From Neoalteromonas flava (GTDB lineage: Bacteria; Pseudomonadota; Gammaproteobacteria; Enterobacterales; Alteromonadaceae): 64,000 nt of DNA. Each line of letters starts with the position of its first letter. Position 1 is the stretch's first letter. A program made the translations under genes and the position numbers. Below, one piece after another: positions 45,887 through 54,900 of this stretch. The notes beneath the pieces are model-generated. The model searched no databases, was not told where the DNA came from, and saw only the letters and a list, made by a program, of their open reading frames with translations. Where the stretch lies: positions 310,001-374,000 of the forward strand of contig NZ_PEAX01000005.1 in NCBI RefSeq assembly GCF_002807685.1, in the 5' to 3' direction.

Positions 45887-46261
45887 ATGGGATTACTAGA
45901 TAAGTTATTGGGGAATGCCTCAGAAATCGATGCTGGAGAAATTCAAGAAGAGCTAGCCCCGGTATTGGCGGATTCTGAACAGGTTACACAAGCTTATAAG
46001 CTGATCAGGGATTTATTTGTATTGACCACGAGTCGGGTGATCTTCATTGATAAACAAGGCATGACGGGTAAAAAGGTTGATTATTACAGCATTCCATATC
46101 GTGCGATCACCCAGTTTAAAGTCGAAACAGCGGGCCACTTTGATATGGATGCTGAATTGAAGATCTGGATTTCAGGTCAAGCTGAGCCATTACATACCGA
46201 GCTTAGCAAGGATACCGCACAAAGCTTGCAAAAGGCTTTAGCAACCGCGATGTTCGGCTAA
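45887..46261 (+). CDS. Bacterial PH-domain protein (bPH_1, PF08000 type)
   Basis: A 124-residue soluble protein that is essentially one bacterial pleckstrin-homology domain. The start MGLLDKLLGNASEID, the centre YKLIRDLFVLTTSRVIFIDKQG and AGHFDMDAELKIWISG match this conserved family closely. Function unknown. It stands alone with AAGGAAC upstream. Confidence 0.93.
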   Translation: MGLLDKLLGNASEIDAGEIQEELAPVLADSEQVTQAYKLIRDLFVLTTSRVIFIDKQGMTGKKVDYYSIPYRAITQFKVETAGHFDMDAELKIWISGQAEPLHTELSKDTAQSLQKALATAMFG

Positions 46262-46269
46262 CATGTGAG

Positions 46270-46297
46270 CGCCGGCAAACGCTCGCGAGTGCCGGCG
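46270..46297. terminator. Hairpin between convergent genes
   Basis: CGCCGGCA and TGCCGGCG form a perfect 8-base stem between the bPH gene and the S9 peptidase gene; ACAT/ATGT can extend it. The T-run is weak. Confidence 0.6.
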
Positions 46298-46310
46298 AAA
46301 TGTCTTGGTT

Positions 46311-48536
46311 TTAGGGTTGAGTCGGAGGCATTAGATTACGCTCGAAAAACTGCGTAATCGTTTTGTACATATGGATGCGCGTATTTTTACCGCGAATACT
46401 GTGCTTCTTACCGGGGTAATCCATTGCCTCAAAAGATATCGCACGATCTTGTAGATGCTTATAAAGCATTGTGGCGTGGGTAAACAATACATTGTCATCC
46501 GCCATTCCGTGATAAATCAAAAGAGGCCCCTTTAGGTTTTCTGCATAGGGAAATACAGACGCGGCAGTGTAGGCAGCATCCACTTCATTAGGATTGCCCA
46601 TGTAACGTTCAGTGTAATGCGTATCATATAAGCGCCAATCGGTTACCGGTGCTCCTGCCACCCCTGCGCTGAAATAGTCGCCAGCTTTAAACATGCTCAT
46701 TATGGTCATGTAGCCACCGTAACTATGGCCGTGAATACCAATTCTTTCAGGATCAACAAATGGCAATGTACGTAGATACTTAACCCCGACAATTTGGTCT
46801 TGTACCTCGGTTTCACCCATTTTCAAATAAAGCGGATCTTCAAACGCCTTGCCACGATAATTTGAACCGCGGTTATCGATGGAGAACACTACGTAGCCCT
46901 GGTTAACCCAATACTGCATCATTAATCCACGCGGACCAAACCACCTATTTCTGACAACTTGTACCCCAGGACCACCGTATACATAGACGATGACCGGATG
47001 TTTACCCTGCAGTTTTTGTGGGGTAAATAACTGATAATGCAATGTTACGTTGTCTTCAGTTTGTAACGTGCCAAAGGTTGGTTTTACCCATTGCGACTGA
47101 TACGCCTGTAATGGGTGATCTTTGCCAATGCTATTTTCCTGCAGCCACGTTAATTGTGCGCCGGAGGCACGATGCACACTGACCTGAGGAGGCGTGTTTA
47201 CAGTGGAAAAGCTATCCACATAAATTTGTGCATTATGGCTAAAAGTGACTTCGTGAAATCCGTTTCGCTGCGTTATACGCGTAATATCACCGCCGGCTAA
47301 AGAGACACTATATAAGTGGTTCTCTAACGGCGTGTCCTTTCGACCACTGAAAAAGATGGTTTGGCTTTGCTCATTTACAGCATCTAATGAGGTAACGACC
47401 CAACTGCCTTTGGTCAGTTGCCGCACTAATCCAGATGACAGGTGGTACAAGTATAAATGATGGAAACCGTCGCGTTCAGATGCCCAGATGAAATGCTGCT
47501 GGTCATCTAAAAACGTTAAGTCATCATGCAAATTCACCCAAGTATTAGCTTGCTCTTTTAGCAGCACTTTTGACGTTTTCTGCGTCGTATCGTAGGCGAA
47601 TAAGGTTAGTTGCTTTTGGTCTCTGGATTGCAATTGATAGGTAAAATGTCGATTGTCCTTGGCCCATTGACCACGAGCGAAATAGATGTCTTGCTCAGAG
47701 CCCAAATCGACCCATTCTCGCTGCCCTGATAGAACGGATTGGATCGCCAAAGTAACCGTTGCGTTTGGAGTTCCTGCACGCGGGTATTTTTGCTCGATCA
47801 TCGTGATGGAGTCCGCGTAAATTTCAGAGCGTGTTATTACATCTACAGGCGCCTCATCGACACGCGTAAAAGCCAGTTGGGACTCATCCGGTGACCACCA
47901 ATATCCGGTCAAACGCCCCATCTCTTCTTGGGCAACAAATTCAGCCATGCCAAATTTAATATCGCCGCCTCCCTCTTGAGTGATGGCCAGTTCCTCACCA
48001 TCATTAATTGATTTAATGTACAGGTTCTGCTCGCGGATAAACGAAATATAATTCCCTTTGGGTGACAACTTGATGTCTGTTTCAAATTCAGGCGTATTCA
48101 ATAATTGTTTCACCGTTGCTGGAGTATCAGCAGTGGCGAGACGGTAGTAGTAGGCGTCACCAGCGAGAGGAAATAATAGCGCGCTACCATCGGCTGACCA
48201 GGTGTAATCGACGATGCCTGTGCCAGATAGGCGCATTCGCTCGCGACGCGCTTTTTCTTCATCTGAAAGGTTTTCGTCACCTTGATGTAAGTCATCTGAA
48301 TTAACGAGTAAGCGGGTTTCGCCACTCTCGATGTGATACTCCCATAAGTCGTAGCGCTCATAATCATCAACTTTGCCCTGTAAGAAAGTTACCCGCTTAC
48401 CATCAGGCGAAATTTTAAGTTGCACAGGAGCAGTACCGTCGAGCGACGGTGAAGAAAATATACGTTCTATGGTTAGTGCCGAGTTGGCAAAACTATTTAC
48501 ACTAAAAAACAGTAAAAGAAACCAGAGTTTTTTCAT
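46311..48536 (-). CDS. Exported S9 family prolyl peptidase (DPP-IV-like)
   Basis: A periplasmic or secreted serine peptidase, 741 residues, that removes dipeptides or cuts after proline. Signal peptide to about ANS (residue 19). The DPP-IV-type beta propeller (about 30-500) contains the double-Glu motif region (AEFVAQEEMGR), which binds the substrate N-terminus in dipeptidyl peptidases. The hydrolase domain has S605 in GHSYGGY, the aspartate in ADDNV (680-681) and H712 in KKHSI. This points to dipeptidyl-peptidase activity. Single gene, divergent from the next unit. Confidence 0.94.
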   Translation of the reverse strand: MKKLWFLLLFFSVNSFANSALTIERIFSSPSLDGTAPVQLKISPDGKRVTFLQGKVDDYERYDLWEYHIESGETRLLVNSDDLHQGDENLSDEEKARRERMRLSGTGIVDYTWSADGSALLFPLAGDAYYYRLATADTPATVKQLLNTPEFETDIKLSPKGNYISFIREQNLYIKSINDGEELAITQEGGGDIKFGMAEFVAQEEMGRLTGYWWSPDESQLAFTRVDEAPVDVITRSEIYADSITMIEQKYPRAGTPNATVTLAIQSVLSGQREWVDLGSEQDIYFARGQWAKDNRHFTYQLQSRDQKQLTLFAYDTTQKTSKVLLKEQANTWVNLHDDLTFLDDQQHFIWASERDGFHHLYLYHLSSGLVRQLTKGSWVVTSLDAVNEQSQTIFFSGRKDTPLENHLYSVSLAGGDITRITQRNGFHEVTFSHNAQIYVDSFSTVNTPPQVSVHRASGAQLTWLQENSIGKDHPLQAYQSQWVKPTFGTLQTEDNVTLHYQLFTPQKLQGKHPVIVYVYGGPGVQVVRNRWFGPRGLMMQYWVNQGYVVFSIDNRGSNYRGKAFEDPLYLKMGETEVQDQIVGVKYLRTLPFVDPERIGIHGHSYGGYMTIMSMFKAGDYFSAGVAGAPVTDWRLYDTHYTERYMGNPNEVDAAYTAASVFPYAENLKGPLLIYHGMADDNVLFTHATMLYKHLQDRAISFEAMDYPGKKHSIRGKNTRIHMYKTITQFFERNLMPPTQP

Positions 48537-48598
48537 TATTATTACGTCTTTGTTTTACACTGAGGTGCTAGTGTAGAGCATCGCAACGAGGAACCAAA

Positions 48599-49228
48599 GT
48601 GACTAGCGATAAAACAGCGATTGTGCTCGGTGCAACGGGCTTGGTTGGCCGCGTGTTGACTCAACAATTGTTGGCTGATCCGCGTTATGCCAATGTTACT
48701 GTATTAGTGCGTAAGCCTCTGAGCCGCGCCCAATTCGTTGATCCTGCCAACAAACTTCAGCCCGTGGTTATTGATTTTGAGCAGCTACAAGACTATCAGG
48801 GTTACTTTACGGTTGACCATGTATATTGTTGTTTAGGAACAACACTCAAGCAAGCAGGATCTAAAGCGGGCTTTCGACGGGTGGACTTTGAATATGTGCA
48901 CGTGGCCGCACAATTGGCACGTGCGCAGCGGGCAAAGGGGTTCGTTTGGATTTCTTCAGTTGGTGCTGATGCAAAGAGCAGTAATTTTTACCTGCGTGTC
49001 AAAGGTGAGCTGGAAAACGCCATTATGAGTATGCCACAGTTGTCTCATGCCGCGGCTGTGAGGCCTTCTTTACTACTTGGTGAACGCAACGACACCCGTT
49101 ATGCAGAGGCTCTGGGGATTTGGGCTGGCAAATTGTTCGGCCCACTAATGCTTGGCCCTTTGGAGAAGTACCGCCCAGTTGAAGCGGCCGATGTTGCGCG
49201 GCAAATGGTGGAGTTGCAACATTTTTAA
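48599..49228 (+). CDS. NAD(P)-binding oxidoreductase, SDR-like
   Basis: An atypical short-chain-dehydrogenase-like protein of 209 residues with an N-terminal NAD(P) loop GATGLVGR (11-18). CCLGTTLKQAGSKAGFRRVD is typical for the HTATIP2/Yer004-type subgroup, whose substrates are unknown. It begins with GTG after ACGAGGAA. The end overlaps the trmN6 gene. Confidence 0.87.
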   Translation: MTSDKTAIVLGATGLVGRVLTQQLLADPRYANVTVLVRKPLSRAQFVDPANKLQPVVIDFEQLQDYQGYFTVDHVYCCLGTTLKQAGSKAGFRRVDFEYVHVAAQLARAQRAKGFVWISSVGADAKSSNFYLRVKGELENAIMSMPQLSHAAAVRPSLLLGERNDTRYAEALGIWAGKLFGPLMLGPLEKYRPVEAADVARQMVELQHF

Positions 49229-49967
49229 GTTTAAACAATTTACCATTGAAGACAGTAACTGTGCCATGAAAGTGGGTACTGATAGTATTGTCTTGGGCAG
49301 TTTCGCCATTCATCGATTAGGCCATCTAGTGGAACCAGCGGTCAACAAAACAGCGTTAGATATTGGCTGTGGTAGTGGACTGCTCGCGTTGATGCTCGCG
49401 CAGTGGTCACAAGGGCAATTGAAGATTACAGCGCTCGATATTGATAGCGCGGCTTGTCATCAGGCGAGGCACAATGTCGCGAGCAGTCCTTGGCCTGATA
49501 GTGTTAGTGTCGTTCATCAAGATGCAAAACAATGGCTAGCTGAGGCACCGATGAAGTTTGACATCATGATCAGCAACCCGCCCTATTTTGACGTGGTTCA
49601 ATCTCCTAGTCGGGGCTTTAATAATTACTCCGCAGCGCGCCAATACGCGCGTTCGCAGGTTGGTTTGAGCCTACCTGAATTAGCTACAGGTTTGCAGCTA
49701 GGGTTGGCATCAACAGGTAAAGCGTTCGTGATTTTACCCGCAGATTCACATGATGATTGGGTCAATCATCTGCAACACTGCGGCCTTTATGTGGCTCATC
49801 GACTCGACATTGCCAGTGTGGCTAATCAGTCAGTTAACCGCTGCGTCTATGAAGTTAGTAAAAAGAAGCAAATGACTTTGCAGCAACGCCTAAATGTTTA
49901 TACCGCTGATCGTGTCTATACTGAAGAGTACCGTCAACTTTGTCAGGCGTTTTATCTGAACTTTTAG
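49191..49967 (+). CDS. trmN6: tRNA1(Val) A37 N6-methyltransferase
   Basis: SAM-dependent methyltransferase modifying A37 of tRNA-Val1, 259 residues from the ATG at 49191. FKFKQFTIEDSNCAMKVGTDS is the family start, followed by the SAM motif LDIGCGSGLLALMLA and the catalytic NPPYFD. The exact start is unsure: the ATG lies inside the upstream gene with a moderate GAAGCGG site, and an ATT close to the conserved FKFKQF is also possible. The sequence matches E. coli YfiC over its length. Confidence 0.92.
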   Translation: MLRGKWWSCNIFKFKQFTIEDSNCAMKVGTDSIVLGSFAIHRLGHLVEPAVNKTALDIGCGSGLLALMLAQWSQGQLKITALDIDSAACHQARHNVASSPWPDSVSVVHQDAKQWLAEAPMKFDIMISNPPYFDVVQSPSRGFNNYSAARQYARSQVGLSLPELATGLQLGLASTGKAFVILPADSHDDWVNHLQHCGLYVAHRLDIASVANQSVNRCVYEVSKKKQMTLQQRLNVYTADRVYTEEYRQLCQAFYLNF

Positions 49968-49977
49968 AGAGGTTTGA

Positions 49978-50349
49978 ATGCCAGTTAACGAAATCCTCGC
50001 AGACACGGTTTCACATATAGCGGTGCTTGATTATGTTTGGATGGGCGTTCCCTTTAGAGTGCCTTGCTTCGAAGTCTACGCACAGATCCCGGACCCAATC
50101 CCAGATAAATACTGCAAAATTAGCCAGCAAATGCTACCTATTTTGACCATAGATCAGTATGATGTGCCGCTTTTTGACCCGTTGGGACTCGGTGTTGAAG
50201 AGATGCCTGCTTATGCGATTGTTTTGGCAGACTTTTGCGAGACACATTATCGCATGGTCGCGCGGCCTGCTGATCACATTGTTGGAACTGCAACTATTTC
50301 AACGTCTCAGCTCCCTATTCAATCGGTGTTTGGTCCCAATATTATTTAA
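49978..50349 (+). CDS. Uncharacterised 123-residue protein, CheW-like appearance
   Basis: I do not know this family. It follows trmN6 by 10 bases with AGAGG before the ATG, so it is a real gene in this operon. The middle LPILTIDQYDVPLFDPLGLG and the later YAIVLADFCETHYRMVARPADHIVGT recall the two core strands of CheW domains (a VINLRG-PVIDL-like strand followed by VVV-GLVVD-like strands). It lacks the N-terminal third of a full CheW. There are three cysteines and no membrane segment. A degenerate CheW-like domain is inference only. Confidence 0.8.
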   Translation: MPVNEILADTVSHIAVLDYVWMGVPFRVPCFEVYAQIPDPIPDKYCKISQQMLPILTIDQYDVPLFDPLGLGVEEMPAYAIVLADFCETHYRMVARPADHIVGTATISTSQLPIQSVFGPNII

Positions 50350-50363
50350 TTAGAGGTTATACG

Positions 50364-50870
50364 TTGTATTTAGCTGAAGCATTTGGTGCAGTCGCCGTGA
50401 TCCTGAATTTCATCGGCTACCGGCAGAATGAAATTAATCATTATCGTTTTATTTCTGCACTGGCACTAGCCAGTGTCAGTACGCATTTCTTTTTATTGGG
50501 TGCAATGGCGGCCGGCATCGGCTGTATGCTGGCGAGTATTCGTAACATTGTTGCCATGCGTTATCGTCACAACGGTATTTTGTATCTATTCATCGCTTTA
50601 AACATTGGCTTCCTCTGCTATGAACTGTTCGTGCTAAAACATGGATTAATGATACTTGTTGCTTATGCCAGTTCACTTATTTTCACCGTCGGCTCGATTG
50701 TCCTGCAGAACGCTACTCAGGTTCGCCGTTGGTTTGTGCTCGCTGAAGTTCTCGGTCTAATCTACGCGCTTTCGGTGGGGAGTATCTTTGGTAGTGTTTT
50801 CAATATTAGTAACTTATTCAGCATCGGCTTGAAGCTTTGGCAAGAGCGGCACGTGAGTTACAAAGAATAA
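50364..50870 (+). CDS. YgjV-family inner membrane protein
   Basis: A 168-residue membrane protein with about six hydrophobic segments, of the YgjV family (Imp-YgjV). Features: FIGYRQNEINHYRF at the start and a helix pair before the final NLFSIGLKLW. It starts with TTG after AGAGG. Function unknown. Last gene of the run 48599-50870. Confidence 0.85.
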   Translation: MYLAEAFGAVAVILNFIGYRQNEINHYRFISALALASVSTHFFLLGAMAAGIGCMLASIRNIVAMRYRHNGILYLFIALNIGFLCYELFVLKHGLMILVAYASSLIFTVGSIVLQNATQVRRWFVLAEVLGLIYALSVGSIFGSVFNISNLFSIGLKLWQERHVSYKE

Positions 50871-50880
50871 TGGACATAAA

Positions 50881-50907
50881 AAAACCGAGCCATAGAGGCT
50901 CGGTTTT
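50881..50907. terminator. Bidirectional terminator, ygjV-like / exbD-like
   Basis: AAAACCGAGCC, loop ATAGA, GGCTCGGTTTT: serves both converging genes. Confidence 0.92.
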
Positions 50908-50924
50908 AGCAAACACTTAGAACC

Positions 50925-51323
50925 TTATTTAACCAGAACAGATACTTTCTCTATACCCGCTTCTTTAGCTTGGTTCATTACTTCAACTACAATTCCATGC
51001 TCTGTATCTTCATGAGCTTGAATGGCGGCTGAGTCAGTATTATTTTCAGCTAAGTAAGTTTGGATGTTAGCGATAACACGACGAATATCAACATCTCGAC
51101 CATTCATACGGATCTTGCCATATTCATCAATCTGAATAGACAAAGCTTTACTTGGTTGTGTTGGTGAGTTGTTGTCCTTCGGACGGTTAACTTCAAGACC
51201 TTTCTCTTTTACAAACGACGTGGTCACAATGAAGAAAATCAACATAATGAATACGATGTCTAGCATCGGGGTCATATCGATCTGTGCTTCGTCGTCAGCC
51301 GAGGTATGCTTTTTTCTTTTCAT
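50925..51323 (-). CDS. ExbD/TolR-type energy-coupling protein
   Basis: A 132-residue proton-channel partner protein of the ExbD/TolR family: short cytoplasmic tail, one helix (about 20-40) with the key aspartate D22 in PMLDIVFIMLIFF, then the periplasmic domain. It normally works with ExbB and TonB to energise TonB-dependent receptors such as the two in this window. No ExbB, TonB or TolQ gene is adjacent: both neighbours are unrelated, so partners must lie elsewhere. Own ribosome site AAAGAG. Confidence 0.93.
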   Translation of the reverse strand: MKRKKHTSADDEAQIDMTPMLDIVFIMLIFFIVTTSFVKEKGLEVNRPKDNNSPTQPSKALSIQIDEYGKIRMNGRDVDIRRVIANIQTYLAENNTDSAAIQAHEDTEHGIVVEVMNQAKEAGIEKVSVLVK

Positions 51324-51434
51324 CTCTTTAGCAATCTTTTAACGTCAATCAGACCTGTTAGTATACTTGCTCAAATAAAAATGAATAGCCCCTGAAGTGA
51401 TCTTTCTATTAAAAGATCGCGCAGATCCGACGAG

Positions 51435-52256
51435 TTACCGCACTTTGCGCTGTTCTTGTTGATATCGAATGGCCGCGCCAAGTTGGCTAAAGTATCGGTA
51501 TAGCAGCGGTCTTAACTCCTGTCGTTCGGCGAGCGTGGGGTATGCACCAAGCTGTGCTTCAGTCGATTGCTTGGTGCCAGCCACTAAAAAATGATTTTTT
51601 ATCGGGTTGTCTTGAAGAACTGACTCAAACGCGCGTGCTGTAATTTCTTGCGGACGAGAATAGTAAAACGTATTAAGTTGTCGATCGATGGCGACGCTGC
51701 GCTTGAGGTAAGCACTAGAATTTAATGCTTCATTGTCAATGGCGTTCGGTTGGAAAAAGACCATTTGAAACCACTCGTTGAGTAAATTGTTCAATGGATG
51801 TGGATGTGTGGTTTTGCCTTGAAGCCATAACTCGCTGGCAAAATCTAAGGTACCAGCATCGACAAACGCTCTTTTCGCAATGTAGTGGTCAAACGCGTGG
51901 AACCACTCATGTGCCAGCGCTCCACCACCTGCGTTTTTGGCTAGTGCTAAGGTTGCGTTGGAAGAATCATAGTGAGCACTTACTGACTTCCTGCCTCCAG
52001 TTCCAAAAGCTAATGATAAAGTACCATTAAGTGATATCACTGGCGTTGGAACGGCCAGCAGATCGGATAAATCACATAACGCGTCAAAAAATAAGTTGGC
52101 GGCGATTTGTTGTTCTGAGCGGTTAACCCAGCGGCCAATGGTGATACTGCGAAAACCAAATACTCGCTTGATATCGGAAAACGTGACATCTGCCCCCGCG
52201 CGATGGTTTTCACCATTGCGATAAAAAGGCTTCTGCAAGCGGCCTGGTTGGGACAT
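51435..52256 (-). CDS. CLCA_X-type zincin (HExxH) protein
   Basis: A 273-residue soluble protein with a metallopeptidase signature: H116, E117 and H120 in LAHEWFHAFDHY. E204 or E211 (RPQEITARAFE) could be the third ligand. The N-terminal VFGFRSITIGRWVNRSEQQ matches proteins named CLCA_X in Vibrio and relatives, which also resemble the LPD-type peptidase domains of phage polyvalent proteins. No signal peptide, so it probably acts in the cytosol. Role unknown. It starts 11 bases after the flavodoxin gene, in one operon. Confidence 0.8.
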   Translation of the reverse strand: MSQPGRLQKPFYRNGENHRAGADVTFSDIKRVFGFRSITIGRWVNRSEQQIAANLFFDALCDLSDLLAVPTPVISLNGTLSLAFGTGGRKSVSAHYDSSNATLALAKNAGGGALAHEWFHAFDHYIAKRAFVDAGTLDFASELWLQGKTTHPHPLNNLLNEWFQMVFFQPNAIDNEALNSSAYLKRSVAIDRQLNTFYYSRPQEITARAFESVLQDNPIKNHFLVAGTKQSTEAQLGAYPTLAERQELRPLLYRYFSQLGAAIRYQQEQRKVR

Positions 52257-52267
52257 GCTAGTTTTGC

Positions 52268-52804
52268 CTAACTGAGCTCACTGAGTAATTGTTCACACCA
52301 ACGCGCAATACGTGCATCGGTCTTGTCATACTGATTTTCATCATCTAGTGATAAACCAACAAAATAGCGCTGATCCTCAGTTAAAGCTTTTGAGGCGGTG
52401 AATTCGTAATCCTCGTTCGGCCAGTACCCAATCACAGTGGCCTGGCGCGCAATAACTTCATCGTGCAGCATTCCAAGTGCATCTTGGAACCAGTCTGCAT
52501 ATCCTATCTGGTCACCTAGACCAAACAGTGCAACTACCTTTCCAGCAAGATCGAGTGTACGAATATCATCCCATTGCGACTCCCAGTCTTCCTGTATTTC
52601 GCCGAAATCCCAGGTTGATATCCCCAAAATTAAAATATCGAATTGGGCGACTTTGCTGAGTGCCGTGTCTTGTAGATTAAATAAATGCACACACTCGAAT
52701 CCCAGTAATTGATTAAGGTGTTGTTGTATTTTTTCCGCTGCCATTTCGGTGTAGCAGGTGGTAGAACCGTAAAACAGGCCAATGCTGAATGTTTCTTCGC
52801 TCAT
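52268..52804 (-). CDS. Flavodoxin (FldB/FldA type)
   Basis: A long-chain flavodoxin, 178 residues, a small FMN electron carrier. The phosphate loop is YGSTTCYTE (13-21), the 60s loop GISTWDFGEIQEDW, the 90s loop FGLGDQIGYADWFQDA. The length and sequence suit FldB or FldA. It lies between a PhoD-like phosphatase (18 bases upstream) and the CLCA_X protein, an unusual neighbourhood. Confidence 0.93.
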   Translation of the reverse strand: MSEETFSIGLFYGSTTCYTEMAAEKIQQHLNQLLGFECVHLFNLQDTALSKVAQFDILILGISTWDFGEIQEDWESQWDDIRTLDLAGKVVALFGLGDQIGYADWFQDALGMLHDEVIARQATVIGYWPNEDYEFTASKALTEDQRYFVGLSLDDENQYDKTDARIARWCEQLLSELS

Positions 52805-52822
52805 GTTTATCGCGCGTACTCG

Positions 52823-54739
52823 TTAATCTTGGGTAAATGTAATGGTGGTGCCGTCAGCCAGTAATAGCTGGCATTGGTCAGGTTCACCTTGATCGTTCAG
52901 TAACAACTGCCCGACTGCAGGAGTGTTGACCACATGACCTAATACGCAGGAGTGGCTATCTGGATTAGGGTCGCGCTCGTCAATCCGCATATTGCGGCGG
53001 CGAGTGAAATAGTTGAGCGGTGAACGCTTGGAATATAATAACCGATTGAGGCGCTCAAAACCCTTTAGCAAACCCGTTGGAAACGCATTCTTAAATCCGC
53101 TGCAGGTAAATTGGAGAATCTTCGGACTATTCTTGCGAAAGCGTAGGGTTACGTCATAAACAAATGAGTAATGGACATCGCCACTTAAAATCATAAATAA
53201 CGGCGGTGTTTTGTAATGGCGAAAAATGTTCAAAATAACCTGCGCTGTACCTTTGTGCGCCATCCAGTTTTCCGCATCGACCATCAGTGCTTTGCCGAAA
53301 AAAGTAAATACTTTTTGTACAGCTTCAATAAACTTCAGTCCGTAAATAGGGGCTGCCGAGACGACAATAACAGAGTCTTTACCTAATATTTGTTGCTGAA
53401 ACTCACACAGCGCTTCCCAATCTAATAATCCTGAGGGTTTATTCGGGTTTGACTCTGAACGCCAGCGCCGCGTGCGCGTGTCCATGACAAAGATTGAGGG
53501 GGTTGTATCCAGGCAGTAGTGCCATTGATCCCAATCATAAAGCGCCTCGATAAATTGGTCTTGCGACTTGATACCCTCAGTCGTAAACGTCGTTTTAGCA
53601 ACTTGCACTAATGGCGCAAAAATATCAGGATTATTACCCCAGCCCTGACATAACCAATAACCAGCCAAGGCGTTCCCGACCATACGATTTGATAGAGGAT
53701 GCCCGTAAACTTCTTCTTCCCACCCGCGAGTTAGATTCCAGTCGTCGGTAACGTCATGATCATCAAATATCATGTAGGTGGGAATATGCGCTAACATGCG
53801 AGCAGTGCGAGGTAATTTGTCAACGAATCTGGCGAGGATTTGTTGTTCGCTTCGGTACTGCGCTTGAAATTGTTCTTCAACATTCTCTGGCATGCCAGCT
53901 TTGACAAAACGCCATAGTTGCGCCGACCACACCAAGATATACATGGCCATCACTTCGCTAAATGCAATGAGATGATTTTTGGCATTAACCGAGGTGAAAA
54001 TAGGTTTCTGTTTCGCACCAAAAAATAAAGAAGAGAGCAAGCTATTGTCGGCGGTTTTAGGAAGAATTTTTTCGCGTTGGTAATAGCCTAATTCAGCATC
54101 ACTCAATTGCGCACTGTTATTCAGCGTGGCATCGTCTAAGTCTTCTTCGTAAAGCCCTAGTATATCAATGACTTGGCGGACCGCATACAACATAGGACCG
54201 GCGACATCATCTACATATACTTGGTCGCCACTCATAAGCAATAGATCAGGCCTCTGGCTCGGGGCTTTTTCAATTAAGCTGTCTATGGCGGGTAAGGCGT
54301 CCTCACCATCAAAATGCGGCTTGCGACAAGATCCATGAACCACATGGGATAGTTGAGTCACGCAGCGAAAACTAAATGCAGTTTCGCCTTGATAGTAGAG
54401 TTGTCTGTCACCCAAATCCTGCCCATTATCGGCGTAGTCGATTAACCGATAGGCGTAGGTTTCACCTGGAGTAAACAGCGTCTGTTGTTTGATTTGAACT
54501 AAGCCTACAAAAGCACGCTCGCCAACAGGTATTTGCTGGTATTGAAATGCTTCGTGATTGGAAGAAAACTGCGCAATTAGTTCACTATTGGAGTCTAACA
54601 GATCCACGCCTAAGTTAAGCGGACGACTGCTAACCAGCCAGACGACTAATTCTTGAGGGGCGACACGTCGCAAAATTGGACCGGCAAGTATTGCTGGCAA
54701 CTCACTCGACTGGCTTGTAGTGCGCTTACTGTTTGACAA
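52823..54739 (-). CDS. PhoD-like phosphatase/phosphodiesterase
   Basis: A 638-residue metallophosphatase of the PhoD-like group. An N-terminal beta domain (about 15-130, ILAGPILRRVAP...) is followed by the metallophosphatase core with MSGDQVYVDDVAGPML, IFDDHDVTDDW and SGDVHYSF. There is no signal peptide and no Tat motif, so it is not a classical exported PhoD and its substrate is unclear. The start is TTG with no ribosome site; no ATG lies nearby. First gene of the operon with flavodoxin and CLCA_X. Confidence 0.87.
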   Translation of the reverse strand: MSNSKRTTSQSSELPAILAGPILRRVAPQELVVWLVSSRPLNLGVDLLDSNSELIAQFSSNHEAFQYQQIPVGERAFVGLVQIKQQTLFTPGETYAYRLIDYADNGQDLGDRQLYYQGETAFSFRCVTQLSHVVHGSCRKPHFDGEDALPAIDSLIEKAPSQRPDLLLMSGDQVYVDDVAGPMLYAVRQVIDILGLYEEDLDDATLNNSAQLSDAELGYYQREKILPKTADNSLLSSLFFGAKQKPIFTSVNAKNHLIAFSEVMAMYILVWSAQLWRFVKAGMPENVEEQFQAQYRSEQQILARFVDKLPRTARMLAHIPTYMIFDDHDVTDDWNLTRGWEEEVYGHPLSNRMVGNALAGYWLCQGWGNNPDIFAPLVQVAKTTFTTEGIKSQDQFIEALYDWDQWHYCLDTTPSIFVMDTRTRRWRSESNPNKPSGLLDWEALCEFQQQILGKDSVIVVSAAPIYGLKFIEAVQKVFTFFGKALMVDAENWMAHKGTAQVILNIFRHYKTPPLFMILSGDVHYSFVYDVTLRFRKNSPKILQFTCSGFKNAFPTGLLKGFERLNRLLYSKRSPLNYFTRRRNMRIDERDPNPDSHSCVLGHVVNTPAVGQLLLNDQGEPDQCQLLLADGTTITFTQD

Positions 54740-54900
54740 TGTATACGATTGATTTATTTAGCGATGCTTGAGTCTAACAGCGACAAACCTTTTCATAAAG
54801 TCATTGAACCGATAAATTCTACTGAACTCTGTGGCATTTTTGCTTATGATACACCGACTTAAATTCAGCCTATGATAACTAAACAACGACGGAGAAGTTT
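54740..54900. promoter_or_regulatory. Divergent promoter region, phosphatase / propeller lipoprotein
   Basis: 160 bases serving both divergent genes. TTTTCATAAAGTCATTGA around 54790 faintly recalls a Pho box, with only one half site resembling the consensus (TTTTCAT). I do not claim it as a site. Confidence 0.25.

Noticed and set aside
54785-54805. Pho box between the phosphatase and the lipoprotein
   Set aside because: Only one half site resembles the consensus; spacing and second half do not fit.
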